NCBI RefSeq assembly: GCF_000002985.6
Contig: NC_003283.11
Location: 18,849,501 to 18,913,500 of the forward strand
Length of the DNA: 64,000 nt
Reading direction: 5' to 3'
From: Caenorhabditis elegans
Taxonomy: Eukaryota; Nematoda; Chromadorea; Rhabditida; Rhabditidae
The position numbers were made by a program, and so were the translations under genes. Positions 38,201 to 45,816 of this stretch are shown in pieces. Under the pieces are notes generated by a model. The model searched no databases. It saw only the letters and a list, made by a program, of their open reading frames with translations, and was not told the origin of the DNA. Within the stretch, counting starts at the first letter, position 1; each line of letters starts with the position of its first letter.

Positions 38201-41200
38201 GTAGTCTAAGCAGCGCCCAAAATTGAATTAGCCGCGCCTAAAATATTGTAGTTTGTAGTCTAAGCAGCGCCCAAATTCTTGTAGTTTGTAGTCTAAGCAG
38301 CGCCCAAAATTTGTAGTTTGTAGTCTAAGCAGCGCCCAAAATTGAATTAGCAGCGCCCAAAACTTGTAGTTTGTAGTCTTAGCAGCGCCCAAAATTGAAT
38401 TAGCAGCGCCCAAAACTTGTAGTTTGTAGTCTAAGCAGCGCCCAAAATATTGTAGTTTGTAGTCTAACTAGGGAATGACCAGAATAAGTGGAGCGATATT
38501 CAAAAAAAATATATTGTATCGGAAAGCTGACATTCTCTACTATAAGAATATGACTGAAATTTTTGCCCATTCGGGCTGGAAATCTGAAATTTTTACGTCT
38601 GAAATTCTACGTTAACTCTTTTCACTATCCCCAATTAGTACTCCCTGCAACAGCGAGATGGCCGAGTGGATAGAGTGGATGACAAGCATGGTGGGACTCT
38701 GGGGTTCAATTCCACCCTAACGTAAAATTTTTCAAAAATTTAAACGTGTTTTTTCGAAACTATATAAAAGCCCAAATTTAATTTTTCTGATCGATATCAG
38801 CATGATCAATGTGTCGACCAACACCATAATGATTCATTCAACATCTTTTCCCCTAAAATTTAAACTTTTTTTAAATTTTTTTTTTCATATTATTCGCTAT
38901 GAATAAAATTGTTTATATGAGGGGATCCATGGTTGTAGTTACAATTTTGAGAAAAAAAGTTTAAATTTTAGGGGAAAAGATGTTGAATGAATCATTATGG
39001 TGTTGGTCGACACATTGATCATGCTGATATCGATCAGAAAAATTAAATTTGGGCTTTTATATAGTTTCGAAAAAACACGTTTAAATTTTTGAAAAATTTT
39101 ACGTTAGGGTGGAATTGAACCCCAGAGTCCCACCATGCTTGTCATCCACTCTATCCACTCGGCCATCTCGCTGTTGCAGGGAGTACTAATTGGGGATAGT
39201 GAAAAGAGTTAACGTAGAATTTCAGACGTAAAAATTTCAGATTTCCAGCCCGAATGGGCAAAAATTTCAGTCATATTCTTATAGTAGAGAATGTCAGCTT
39301 TCCGATACAATATATTTTTTTTGAATATCGCTCCACTTATTCTGGTCATTCCCTAGTAAGCACCGCCCTAAATTTGTAGTTTGTAGTCTAAGCAGCGCCC
39401 AAAACTTGTAGTTTGTAGTCTAAGCAGCGCCCAAAACTTGTAGTTTGTAGTCTAAGCAGCGACAAAAAAAAATTTTGTAGTTTGTAGTCTAAGCACCGCC
39501 CTAAATTTGTAGTTTGTAGTCTAAGCAGCGCCCAAAACTTGTAGTTTGTAGTCTAAGCAGCGCCCAAAATATTGTAGTTTGTAGTCTAAGCACCGCCCTA
39601 AATTTGTAGTTTGTAGTCTAAGCAGCGCCCAAAATTTGTAGTTTGTAGTCTAAGCAGCGCCCAAAATTTGTAGTTTGTAGTCTAAGCAGCGCCCAAATTC
39701 TTGTAGTTTGTAGTCTAAGCAGCGCCCTAAATTTGTAGTTTGTAGTCTAAGCAGCGCCCTAAATTTGTAGTTTGTAGTCTAAGCACCCAAAATTTGTAGT
39801 TTGTAGTCTAAGCAGCGCCCAAAATTGAATTAGCCGCGCCTAAAATATTGTAGTTTGTAGTCTAAGCAGCGCAAAAATCAAATTTCATCCTATTTTGCTC
39901 ATTTTCGGCGGAATTTTACCAATTTTTTCATCAAAAGCTAGTTTCAACCATTTTTTTTTTTGGATTTTTGCTCATTTTTAGTCAAATTTCGAGAAATTTT
40001 GCCGTTTTTCACACAAATTCCTAGAATTGCCTGAAACTTTAAACGAGATTTATGAATTTTGACAATTATAGCTAGTTTTTAGCGTATTTTTTGCAATTTT
40101 CACGATTGTGTCAGTGTCATATTCAGTATTGTTTCGAAAATTGCACTTTTTCACCAAATTTTCACCAATTTTTCATTCAATTCCTCAATTTTTCGTAATT
40201 ATCGTCCAATTTTGGTCCAAATTTTACGGAGAAAAAGACCAAAAAAAAAACTCCAAATTTCGCGGAAAGTACCTCCAAAAGCTGGAACCAAATGTAAATA
40301 TTCGGCAAATCGATAGACTTCCGCATGATTCATATCTCCAAATTGTTTCTGTAGTGCTCTTCGAGTGTCGACTCCACTGACATTTAACACGTAAAACTCT
40401 TTCATTGTCTCGTTGAAAAGTCGAAAAGCGGCTTTTTGAAGTCGTGTCACACTTTGATAGTGTTGTTCTGAGACTTCTTTGTGCGTTAGTTGACGACCTG
40501 TAAGATTAGGGTATAATTTTTTGACTGGAAAAAAAATTACTGAAAATTGAGAATTTTTGAGAAAAAACGCAGTTTCTAGCTGAATTTTTCGTAGCTTCTT
40601 CACTGTAGAAACGCCAATTTTCGCTTAAGCCGAAAATTTTCGGTTTTTGACGATTTTTATGCAGATTTCTTCAAAATATCATGTTGCACCATGTTTTTAC
40701 ACCATTTTTATTGAAAACTAGTATAAAAATATATAAAATTAGGATTTACTTGATTTTTCAGAAAATTGAATTTATTTCAGTCGAAACGCAATTGATAAAG
40801 TGCTCACTAGGGAATGGTGTTACCCCTGCAATCGCTAGGAGGACAAAACAAAGTGAAAATGGAAGATCAGATCTATGGCTACAAGAATCAGTTTTTGGAA
40901 TCTGCTAAAGTCTGCCCCAAAGCTGAAATTTTCGGCCTTAAAAATTAGTGCTTTTTTTGCTCAAAATGCCGTTTTTCGTGTGTAGAAGTGGCTACATAAA
41001 AGTTTGGCACTGCAGCCGCCGTTCGAATGGCCGATTGGTGAACTCTCGTGCTCATTAATCTAAAGGTCACGGGTTCGTTCCCCACTAGGTATTAATTTTT
41101 TTTTGAATATTTCCTCTAGCATGAAATATGCACAAAACCACGGTTTCTTCCGTTTTTTGGTAACTTCGGAAAAAATTTTTTGGTTCCTGGGAATCATAAA

Positions 41201-44200
41201 AGTAATTTGGAAACTTTTTGGAAGTTTTCATTTTTTGATAAATTTTCACTTTTCTCCCACCTGATGTATGCAAATTTTTTTCTCTAAAAATAATTTTTCA
41301 ACATTTTTTCAAAAAGTGCTTGGGTTGAAAGAGCAGCATTAGTTTGGGTATTTCTACGATTTTGGAGGATCAAATGTCATTTTAGGAGAAAACCACTGTT
41401 GTTTTCTCTAGAGTTTTTCACGAAAAGGACCTACTTTCAAAGACTTCCAGCTCCGTTGACGGGTAAAATAAAAAAAATTGTCAACTGCAAAGTTGTTTTA
41501 AAAGTACCAATAAACAAATTGTCCGTTGAAACTTGTCTGCTAAATTTTATGGGTAACGAGATATGGACACTAGTAATTAAGTAAGTTAAAGCTTCACTTT
41601 GATTAGCTTTATTAAATTTTTCGACTGAAATGTATTTTATTTTCAAATAAATCTAGTGATTTTCTATATTTTCACATTAATTTTCAAATTTTGAGTTGTC
41701 GAAATTTGTTTTTATTGCTTTACTAGACTCAAAATCGTCTGATAACACCGAATTTCATAATGAAACTTTTTTGAAAACTTCTCAAAAAAAAAAAGTTATA
41801 GCGGCTCAAAAAATGGCCAAAAATTAGTTGAAATCGGAAATTTTATCGACTTTTCGCAGCGGCTGGAAACTAACTTTTTTGAAATCACCGTTTAATTTTG
41901 TGTATACAACTCGATTTAGGTACATTTAACGTGAAATTTGGTAACTTCTGGTGATCCATCGACCTTAAATGTATTACGGGAACAATAAATCATGAGAATG
42001 CGTACGTGGAGCATTTTATTTGACGCGCGATATCTCTTAGCGAAGACTACAGTAAAAACTCAAATAACTATAGATAACTATATCTATAGATATTTAACTA
42101 TAACTATAGATATTTAAGTTCTTACTGTAGTTTTCGCTAAGAGATATCGCGCGTCAAATAAAATGCTCCACGTACGCATTCTCATGATTTATTGTTCCCG
42201 TAATACATTTAAGGTCGATGGATCACCAGAAGTTACCAAATTTCACGTTAAATGTACCTAAATCGAGTTGTATACACAAAATTAAACGGTGATTTCAAAA
42301 ATGTTAGTTTCCAGCCGCTGCGAAAAGCCGATACAATTTCAAATTTTAACTAATTTTTGGCCATTTTTTGAGCCGTCATAACTTTTTTTGAGAAGTTTTC
42401 AAAAAAGTTTCATTATGAAATTCGGTGTTATCAGACGATTTTGAGTCTAATAAAGCAATAAAAACAAATTTCGACAACTCAAAATTTGAAATTTAATGTG
42501 AAAATATAGAAAATCATTAGATTTATTTGAAAATAAAATACATTTCAGTCGAAAAATTTAATAAAGTGCTCAAAAATGGCCTTCTGAGCACTTTATCAAT
42601 TGTGTTTCGACTGAAATAAATTCAATTTTCAGAAAAATCAAGTACCTAATTTTCTATATTTTTATACTAGTTTTCAATAAAAAAAATGGTGGCAAAACAT
42701 GATATTTTGAAGAAATCCGCATAAAAATCGTCAAAAACCCGAAAATTGACGTGTTTCTACAGTAAAAAGGCTACGAAATTCACTGTAGAAACGCCAATTT
42801 TCGGGGTTTGACGATTTTTATGCGGATTTCTTCAAAATGTCATGTTGTACCATGTTTTTTTTAAACCATTTTAGCGCCCGTTTTTTCTCAAAAATTCTCA
42901 ATTTTCAGCCGCCAATTCCCGCACCTGAAAGATCATCAATCTCAAATCTAGCGTAAAATTTGAGGAGTTGAACCAATTGGAAGAACAGCGAACCAGCGTC
43001 AGTGGAAATCAACGAAGAAAGCAGGCAATGTGTGAGAATATGTGATGAATGAAGTACTGAATTGAAGAATCGTCTCGTTTGAAGAATTGATTCTAAATCA
43101 ATCAATAATTCGATGAATCTCTCGCAATATTTGATCGAATCAATTGGATCACGTACTTCTCCTTCTTCGGATTCTGCAAAAATTGTGGATTTTCAATGAA
43201 AAAGACCAATTTTTTTAGAAAAAATCGCGCGAAAATCGAATTCTACAACACATTTTCCGGGACTTTTTTTAGTTCAAAAATCACAAAATTTGAATTTTGG
43301 CGCTGAACTCTTAGCTGGAATTTGATACAATTTAGGGAAAAATTAATTGGAGAAACTGCTGATTTCTCGAAAAAATAGAATTTTTATTGCAAAATTTCTG
43401 AAAATTACTCGAAATTTGCCCGAAAAATGGGCTAAAAATGCTGAAAATACCATAAAAAATGTAAAAATTTGAGAAATTACTCAAAATTAGATGCTAAAAG
43501 CTAAAAACATCGGAAAAATCAGTGAAAATCCGCTGAAAATGTGTAAATTACGATGAAATTTGGTTTTGGGCGCTGCTTAGACTACAAACTACAAATTTTG
43601 GGCGCTGCTTAGACTACAAACTACAAGTTTTGGGCGCTGCTAATTCAATTTTGGGCGCTGCTTAGACTACAAACTACAAGTTTTGGGCGCTGCTAATTTA
43701 ATTTTGGGCGCTGCTTAGACTACAAACTACAATATTTTGGGCGCTGCTGTGAATTTTTCACGTTTTTTCGTCATTTTCAAGAGATTTTAATGAGGTTTTC
43801 ATTGAAAAATCGAAAAAAAATTACGGTTTTCGGATAAAAAACTAATATTTTCTTTAATTTTTCGCATTTCTCTTCAAAAAAACGGAATTTCCGGCGTTTT
43901 TCACCGATTTTCTCCGTTTTTTCCGGAAAATTTAGCATTTTCCACGTACCCTGAGCCTCATTTGGCTCCAAACTGTTCAAAACTCGTTTAAATTTCTCGA
44001 TTAAATTCCACAAATAAGTCCGTTCGAACTCGTTGTTGTCCGCCGCCGCCGCCGTCATTTTCTGCCGCACATTTTCCCAAATTTTCTTCAATTTCTTCTG
44101 TTTTTTGAACAAATCTTCGCGTTGTGAGTCCAAAAGACCGGCCCAAATCTCAATTGAGACGAGTTTTCGTGTCTCTTTGTGCACAATTGGTGTCTCAACG

Positions 44201-45468
44201 GAGCCAAATGCGTTGACAAGGAATGTCAGAAGAGCACAGTGTTCTGAGGAGGCGAGTCTGCAAAATTTCGAAGGATTTTTTGGTGAAAATTGGGGAGAAA
44301 TTTAGTGGAAAATCGCATTTTTCGCGTTTAAATAGTGGTGATTTTCAGTGGTTTTTTGCTTTTTTCGCGAAAAAAAACAAGAAAATTGCTCGAAATTAGG
44401 TGCAAAATGAGCGAAAATGCCGAAAAATTGCTATGAAATTCGCAAAATGCAGCTAAAAATGAGCAAAAAGCGATGAAATTGGTTTTTTGGGCGCTGCTAA
44501 GACTACAAACTACAAGTTTTGGGCGCTGCTAATTCAATTTTGGGCGCTGCTTAGACTACAAACTACAAGATTTTGGGCGCTGCTAATTCAATTTTGGGCG
44601 CTGCTAGACTACAAACTACAAGTTTTGGGCGCTGCTAACGACATTTTGGGCGCTGCTAGACTACAAACTACAAGTTTTGGGCGCTGCTAAGACTACAAAC
44701 TACAAGTTTCGGGCGCTGCTTAGACTACAAACTACAAGTTTTGGGCGCTGCTAGACTACAAACTACAAGTTTTGGGCCCTGCTAATTCAATTTTGGGCGC
44801 TGCTTAGACTACAAACTACAAGTTTTGGGCGCTGCTAAGACTACAAACTACAAGTTTTGGGCGCTGCTAATTCAATTTTGGGCGCCGCTTAGACTACAAA
44901 CTACAAGATTTGGGCGCTGCTAATTCAATTTTCGAGCTAATTTCGAGTTTTCTGAGCTTTTTCGCCATTTTTCCGCTAAAATCTCGAATAATCACCCTTC
45001 TTCCTGCAACGAAAGCTGCAAAATGCTCTTAAAAAAGTGCGGAAAGTGCTCGGATTTCTTCGTGAAACAGTTCCACGAATCCAAATTTCGTTCTCGAAAT
45101 TTCTCATTAATCATCACAACAATCGACATATTCCAGGCCTTTGAGGCTTTTTCTGGAACGTAATTCGGCCATAAATAGGCCTCCAAGTACTGCGAAAACT
45201 CGAGCATCATGATTTTTCGCGAATTAAACGAGGTTTTCAGCATTTCATTGTCGTAAATTGTGTCGATGAGCTTTGCGTCGAAATTTTCGTGAGTTTCTGC
45301 TGTGAATGGAGCCCAGAACTTGGCGGCGACCTGAAAAATTGGGAAATTTTAGGAGGAAATTTGATTTTTGTAAGTTTTCTAAGGTTTTTTTGCACCCACC
45401 GCTGAAATTGTGTCATTTTCGATGGCTCCCCGAGTCACCACGGCTTCTTGATGACGTTTAGTCACCAT
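11250..45468 (-). CDS. emb-4: Aquarius homologue, intron-binding spliceosomal SF1 helicase EMB-4
   Basis: Nineteen minus-strand exons: 45468-45400, 45330-44996, 44257-43950, 43173-42925, 40497-40273, 37509-37231, 36617-36347, 35158-34923, 32428-32051, 30025-29547, 27821-27693, 27647-27516, 23466-23126, 21481-21406, 18706-18611, 17960-17790, 15685-15383, 12369-12192 and 11398-11250 (TAG). They sum to 4404 nt, 1467 residues, all in phase. Human AQR similarity runs throughout, for example the Walker A GPPGTGKT (827-834), EEAAQ (motif II, 1064-1068), GDHHQLPP (1097-1104), DKYQGQQND (near 1263-1271) and VALSRAR (1294-1300). AQR binds introns upstream of the branch point in the spliceosome. The worm protein is known to link splicing with nuclear Argonautes (HRDE-1, CSR-1). 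The C-terminal tail ends in an Ala/Pro-rich stretch. Exon 11 ends at a GTCAGT donor and intron 11 is only 45 nt; that junction is the least certain. The start follows an acceptor with an in-frame TAA just upstream. Confidence 0.95.
11400..12110. repeat. Tandem duplication copying the emb-4 last-exon acceptor, with fold-back halves between
   Basis: Sequence at about 11377-11560 (the 5' edge of emb-4 exon 19, its acceptor and the adjoining intron) reappears at about 12003-12130 in the same orientation, with CCATAGCTGAAAATGTCGG against CCATAGCTGAAAATATCGG. Between them lie two half copies of the GGCC repeat (11590-11700 and 11800-11940). Confidence 0.75.
12477..15358. repeat. Composite nested palindrome, emb-4 intron 17
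   Basis: Outer arms (about 12477-12545 and 15290-15358) are ordinary intron sequence around AAAATCGATTTTGGTTTGG. Inside them is an element with the end ATGGGGTTATTCAAGTAGTG. Further in, arms at about 12655-13590 pair with 14201-14395. The centre is a 13590-14201 palindrome ending in AAAGGTGGGGGTACCGAAAT. The right half is interrupted by a separate palindrome at 14404-15173. Confidence 0.85.
14404..15173. mobile_element. Palindromic DNA element, CRCTGCAAC ends (copy 1)
   Basis: Near-perfect inverted repeat of about 770 bp with ends GCTGCAACTTTTTCCTCACG and its reverse complement, centred near 14790. A second copy is at 47372-48162. It has no transposase and is inserted in one arm of the larger intron 17 palindrome. 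Confidence 0.8.
15800..16080. repeat. 40-bp minisatellite, emb-4 intron 16
   Basis: About seven tandem copies of a unit containing TTTTCAGCGAATTTTTTGCA and ATTCTACTGAATTTTCCAAA. It lies beside the acceptor of exon 17, and each unit carries an acceptor-like TTTTCAG on the plus strand, which is antisense to emb-4. Confidence 0.85.
16220..17260. repeat. Large palindrome, emb-4 intron 16
   Basis: Inverted repeat centred near 16780, with inner arms about 16385-16765 and 16800-17190, extending outward in degenerate form (CAAAATTCATCGTATTTTTG at 16240 against its complement near 17215). The arms include CACCTCTGGCAACCACCTGT. No known terminal motif was recognised. Confidence 0.8.
18900..19370. other. 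Part of emb-4 intron 14 without a recognised feature
   Basis: AT-rich sequence, with a less AT-rich stretch at 19060-19320 that includes a GTGTGTGTGTCTG run. An 87-codon frame exists here, but it has no recognisable homology or splice context, so no gene is called. Confidence 0.4.
19375..20115. repeat. Truncated GGTGGTGTAGTCGAA-type palindrome with a nested GGGGTTATTCAA palindrome
   Basis: Right end TTCGACTACACCACCTTTAA at about 20096-20115. The matching left terminal ~180 bp is missing. The centre (about 19505-19830) is a palindrome with ends ATGGGGTTATTCAAGTAGTG. Confidence 0.75.
20128..20539. mobile_element. 412-bp hAT-like palindromic MITE with 8-bp target duplication
   Basis: Ends CAGAGGTGGGCGGATATTTT and its near-complement AAATATCCGTCCACCTCTG. 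It is flanked on both sides by the identical 8-mer GTCGTGGC (20120-20127 and 20540-20547). An 8-bp duplication with CAG-type ends points to the hAT superfamily. It is palindromic nearly throughout and has no transposase. Confidence 0.85.
20848..21040. repeat. Short palindrome, emb-4 intron 14
   Basis: Inverted repeat centred near 20940. Arms include TAGCATTTACTATGATTTAT and GAATATCCCTTTTTCAGAAT. Flanking sequence on both sides (20640-20850 and 21040-21240) shares TGGTAAATTGACTTAAATCG, so a larger degenerate element is likely. Confidence 0.75.
22080..23110. repeat. Degenerate tandem repeats, emb-4 intron 13
   Basis: Recurrent AAATTCGCAATTTTTC, AAAATCCGATTTTCAG and GCAAATTCAGCTTAAATTTC blocks with irregular spacing. 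Several ORFs here are repeat-encoded only. Confidence 0.7.
23770..24250. repeat. GCCGG-rich minisatellite upstream of ceh-51
   Basis: A dozen or more variable units built from GAAATTTTCAATTCCGGCAA and TTTGCCGG. Units are partly self-complementary (TTGCCGG and CCGGCAA). The array ends about 380 bp before the ceh-51 start codon, within emb-4 intron 12. Confidence 0.85.
24460..24632 (+). promoter_or_regulatory. ceh-51: Putative ceh-51 promoter with T-box-like sites
   Basis: This C-rich 170-bp stretch between the minisatellite and the ATG is unlike its surroundings. It carries AGGTATCTCACCT and CCGGTGTCACCTT at about 24468-24492, resembling T-box half-sites (GGTGT/TCACC). ceh-51 is known to be activated in the MS lineage by the T-box factor TBX-35; assigning these sites to it is inference. 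The start codon has no nearby trans-splice acceptor. Confidence 0.35.
24633..26407 (+). CDS. ceh-51: Homeodomain transcription factor CEH-51, nested in emb-4 intron 12
   Basis: Two exons, 24633-24886 and 25957-26407, join in frame (TT|A) to give 234 residues. The first exon encodes a Ser/Asn/Tyr-rich N-terminus. The second begins with a Gln- and His-rich stretch followed by a homeodomain at about 147-206, with the helix 3 signature [10 protein letters not shown] (192-201; W194, F195 and N197 correspond to homeodomain positions 48, 49 and 51), then a short Lys/Glu-rich tail. It is a nuclear DNA-binding factor. In C. elegans CEH-51 acts with TBX-35 in specifying MS-lineage mesoderm. The gene lies antisense within an intron of emb-4. 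Its intron holds a fold-back element and a ~55-60-bp tandem repeat, and its 3' end is copied in inverse at 27325-27407. The symbol is from memory of sequence and gene order. Confidence 0.93.
24982..25110. mobile_element. Short fold-back element in the ceh-51 intron
   Basis: About 130 bp with ends ATGGGGTTATTCAA and TTGAATAACCCCAT, containing GTGTAGAAAAATTACGTCAC. The same family occurs at 12552, 15270, 19513, 19825 and 20590. Confidence 0.8.
25190..25900. repeat. ~55-60-bp tandem repeat in the ceh-51 intron
   Basis: About a dozen diverged copies of a unit with GGTAGCTGCTTTTTTGCAAT, TAACAGCTCCAA and AATTCCAATTTG. The array fills most of the ceh-51 intron and ends about 55 bp before its acceptor. 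Confidence 0.8.
26376..27407. repeat. Fold-back that duplicates the ceh-51 3' end
   Basis: Inverted repeat with arms of about 510 bp centred near 26895. The outer part (26376-26470 and 27325-27407) is ceh-51 sequence: the last ~10 codons, stop, 3' UTR and poly(A) signal. The inner part (about 26601-27192) is a palindromic element with ends GGTGGTGTAGTCGAATTTTT, of a family also seen at about 19375-20115, 30762-31320 and 41690-42470. Confidence 0.9.
26448..26453 (+). other. ceh-51: Poly(A) signal of ceh-51
   Basis: AATAAA 41 nt after the stop codon. It is duplicated in inverse orientation within 27325-27407. Confidence 0.7.
28128..29400. repeat. 32-bp minisatellite array, emb-4 intron 10
   Basis: About 40 tandem copies of a 32-bp unit made of GACTACAAACTACA and TTTTGGGCGCTGCT. 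A higher-order period is visible from recurring TAATGACATTTTGGGCG units (about 28582, 28730, 28913 and 29160). It is the reverse complement of the AGCAGCGCCC arrays at 33-39 kb. Confidence 0.95.
30114..32075. repeat. Triple-nested fold-back containing an inverted copy of the emb-4 exon 9 end
   Basis: The outer arm at 30114-30520 pairs with 31557-32075. Its outermost ~25 bp is the 3' end of emb-4 exon 9, followed by the donor. The next layer (about 30520-31557) has GACGGGAACATTAAAT ends and CGTACCGCAC/ACTACAGTAAT motifs. The innermost palindrome (30762-31320) has AAAGGTGGTCTAGTAGTTTT ends. Confidence 0.88.
32580..33035. other. Part of emb-4 intron 8 without a recognised gene
   Basis: AT-rich sequence with short direct repeats. 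AGACTATTAGGGAGTGCAA occurs at about 32731 and 32977, and CGTATTTCTTCTATTAATAT at 32654 is mirrored near 33008-33030. This looks like a small fold-back of about 380 bp. Confidence 0.5.
33040..34350. repeat. 17-18-bp minisatellite array (AGCAGCGCCC), emb-4 intron 8
   Basis: More than 70 tandem copies of ATTAGCAGCGCCCAAAAA with single-base variants (GACC, GCCT, CATAAA). The edges carry one copy of the GTAGTTTGTAGTC module on each side (about 33035 and 34337), so the array seems to have expanded from inside a compound unit. Confidence 0.95.
35170..36340. other. emb-4 intron 7, no gene
   Basis: AT-rich, with short degenerate repeats. An inverted pair of about 110 bp (35755-35860 against 35935-36040) shares AAAAATCATTTTTCCAGTGA-like sequence around AAACGTTTT. 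A second local pair lies near 36041-36150. Confidence 0.5.
36797..37000. repeat. AGCAGCGACC/AGCAGCGCCC alternating minisatellite, emb-4 intron 6
   Basis: About eleven 18-bp units that alternate regularly between GACC and GCCC variants, giving a 36-bp higher-order repeat. The array ends in GCAGTTTGTAGTCTAAAC. Confidence 0.92.
37590..38467. repeat. Compound GTAGTTTGTAGTC/AGCAGCGCCC array, part 1, emb-4 intron 5
   Basis: About 28 units of roughly 31 bp in which GTAGTTTGTAGTCTA alternates with AGCAGCGCCCAAAA. Some units lack the first module. The array is interrupted at 38468 by an 889-bp palindrome and resumes at 39357. Confidence 0.95.
38653..38722 (+). pseudogene. tRNA-like sequence in palindrome left arm
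   Basis: It has an A-box-like TGGCCGAGTGG and a B-box-like GGTTCAATTCC, resembling a Leu/Ser-type tRNA, but the acceptor ends do not pair well and the whole is duplicated in inverse. It is probably part of the element and not a functional tRNA. Confidence 0.5.
39102..39171 (-). pseudogene. tRNA-like sequence in palindrome right arm
   Basis: Inverted copy of the segment at 38653-38722, with the same A-box and B-box on the minus strand. Confidence 0.5.
39357..39875. repeat. Compound GTAGTTTGTAGTC/AGCAGCGCCC array, part 2
   Basis: Continuation of the array at 37590-38467 after the palindrome. About 16 units, same orientation. Confidence 0.95.
40610..42860. repeat. Nested palindromes, emb-4 intron 4
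   Basis: Outer arms (40615-40808 and about 42575-42750) share CAGTCGAAACGCAATTGATA-like sequence. Within lies a GAGTTGTCGAAATTTGTTTT-ended palindrome (about 41690-42480), and inside that an ATTACGGGAACAATAAATCA-ended palindrome (41976-42209) with ACTACAGTAA motifs. The left arm is interrupted by an insertion at about 40809-41605. A further partial copy of the outer arm occurs at 42780-42860. Confidence 0.8.
41016..41090 (+). pseudogene. tRNA-like sequence inside the inserted segment of intron 4
   Basis: It has ATGGCCGATTGGTGAA (A-box-like) and GGTCACGGGTTCGTTCCC (B-box-like). The host segment begins with CTAGGGAATGG, like the end of the 38468-39356 element, suggesting a related tRNA-bearing element. 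Confidence 0.45.
43565..43748. repeat. Compound minisatellite (inverse orientation), emb-4 intron 3
   Basis: About six units of GGGCGCTGCT plus AGACTACAAACTACAA, the reverse complement of the 37-40 kb array. Confidence 0.92.
44483..44930. repeat. Compound minisatellite (inverse orientation), emb-4 intron 2
   Basis: About fourteen units of GGGCGCTGCT with either AGACTACAAACTACAAG or AATTCAATTTT between them. Confidence 0.93.
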
Positions 45469-45477
45469 TTACACCTG
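45469..45477 (-). promoter_or_regulatory. emb-4: Probable trans-splice acceptor of emb-4
   Basis: On the minus strand TTTTTCAG is followed by GTGTAA and then the ATG. The in-frame TAA rules out an upstream coding exon. The NHR gene ends about 350 nt upstream on the same strand, so a two-gene operon is possible, though the spacing is longer than the usual ~100 nt. Confidence 0.55.
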
Positions 45478-45797
45478 AAAAACAGTTTTTGCCGAAAATC
45501 GCAAGATTTTAGCGATGAAACTGGTGAATTTGGGAGAAAATATCAAGAAATATTAAATTTTCGAGTTTTTTAATGCAAAATTCACTAAAAAACCTCGAAA
45601 ATTCATTGAAAAACAACGGAAAATCAGAAAAAATAACTGAAAATAAAAATAAATTTCGAAAAATCCGGAAGCGCGCCTTGGACTTTTGCTGGCGCACTTT
45701 GCGTGCTTGGCGCATTTCTCGATTTTTTTAATTTATTTTTTGTCATTTTTCATCGAAAAACCTGCAAAAACCTCAAAAAATCACGATTTAAAGTTAA

Positions 45798-45803
45798 TTT
45801 ATT
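45798..45803 (-). other. Poly(A) signal of the right NHR gene
   Basis: AATAAA on the minus strand, 14 nt after the NHR stop codon and about 330 nt before the emb-4 start. Confidence 0.6.
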
Positions 45804-45816
45804 CAATAAAAATCAA

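Larger units (their letters stand above)
38468..39356. mobile_element. 889-bp palindromic element with TAA target duplication, tRNA-like segment in each arm
   Basis: Ends CTAGGGAATGACCAGAATAA and its reverse complement. The flanks read GTC-TAA before and TAA-GCACCGCC after, so removing the element and one TAA restores the array unit GTCTAAGCACCGCC. A 3-bp TAA duplication fits the PIF/Harbinger superfamily. Each arm holds a tRNA-like segment. No transposase. Confidence 0.88.
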
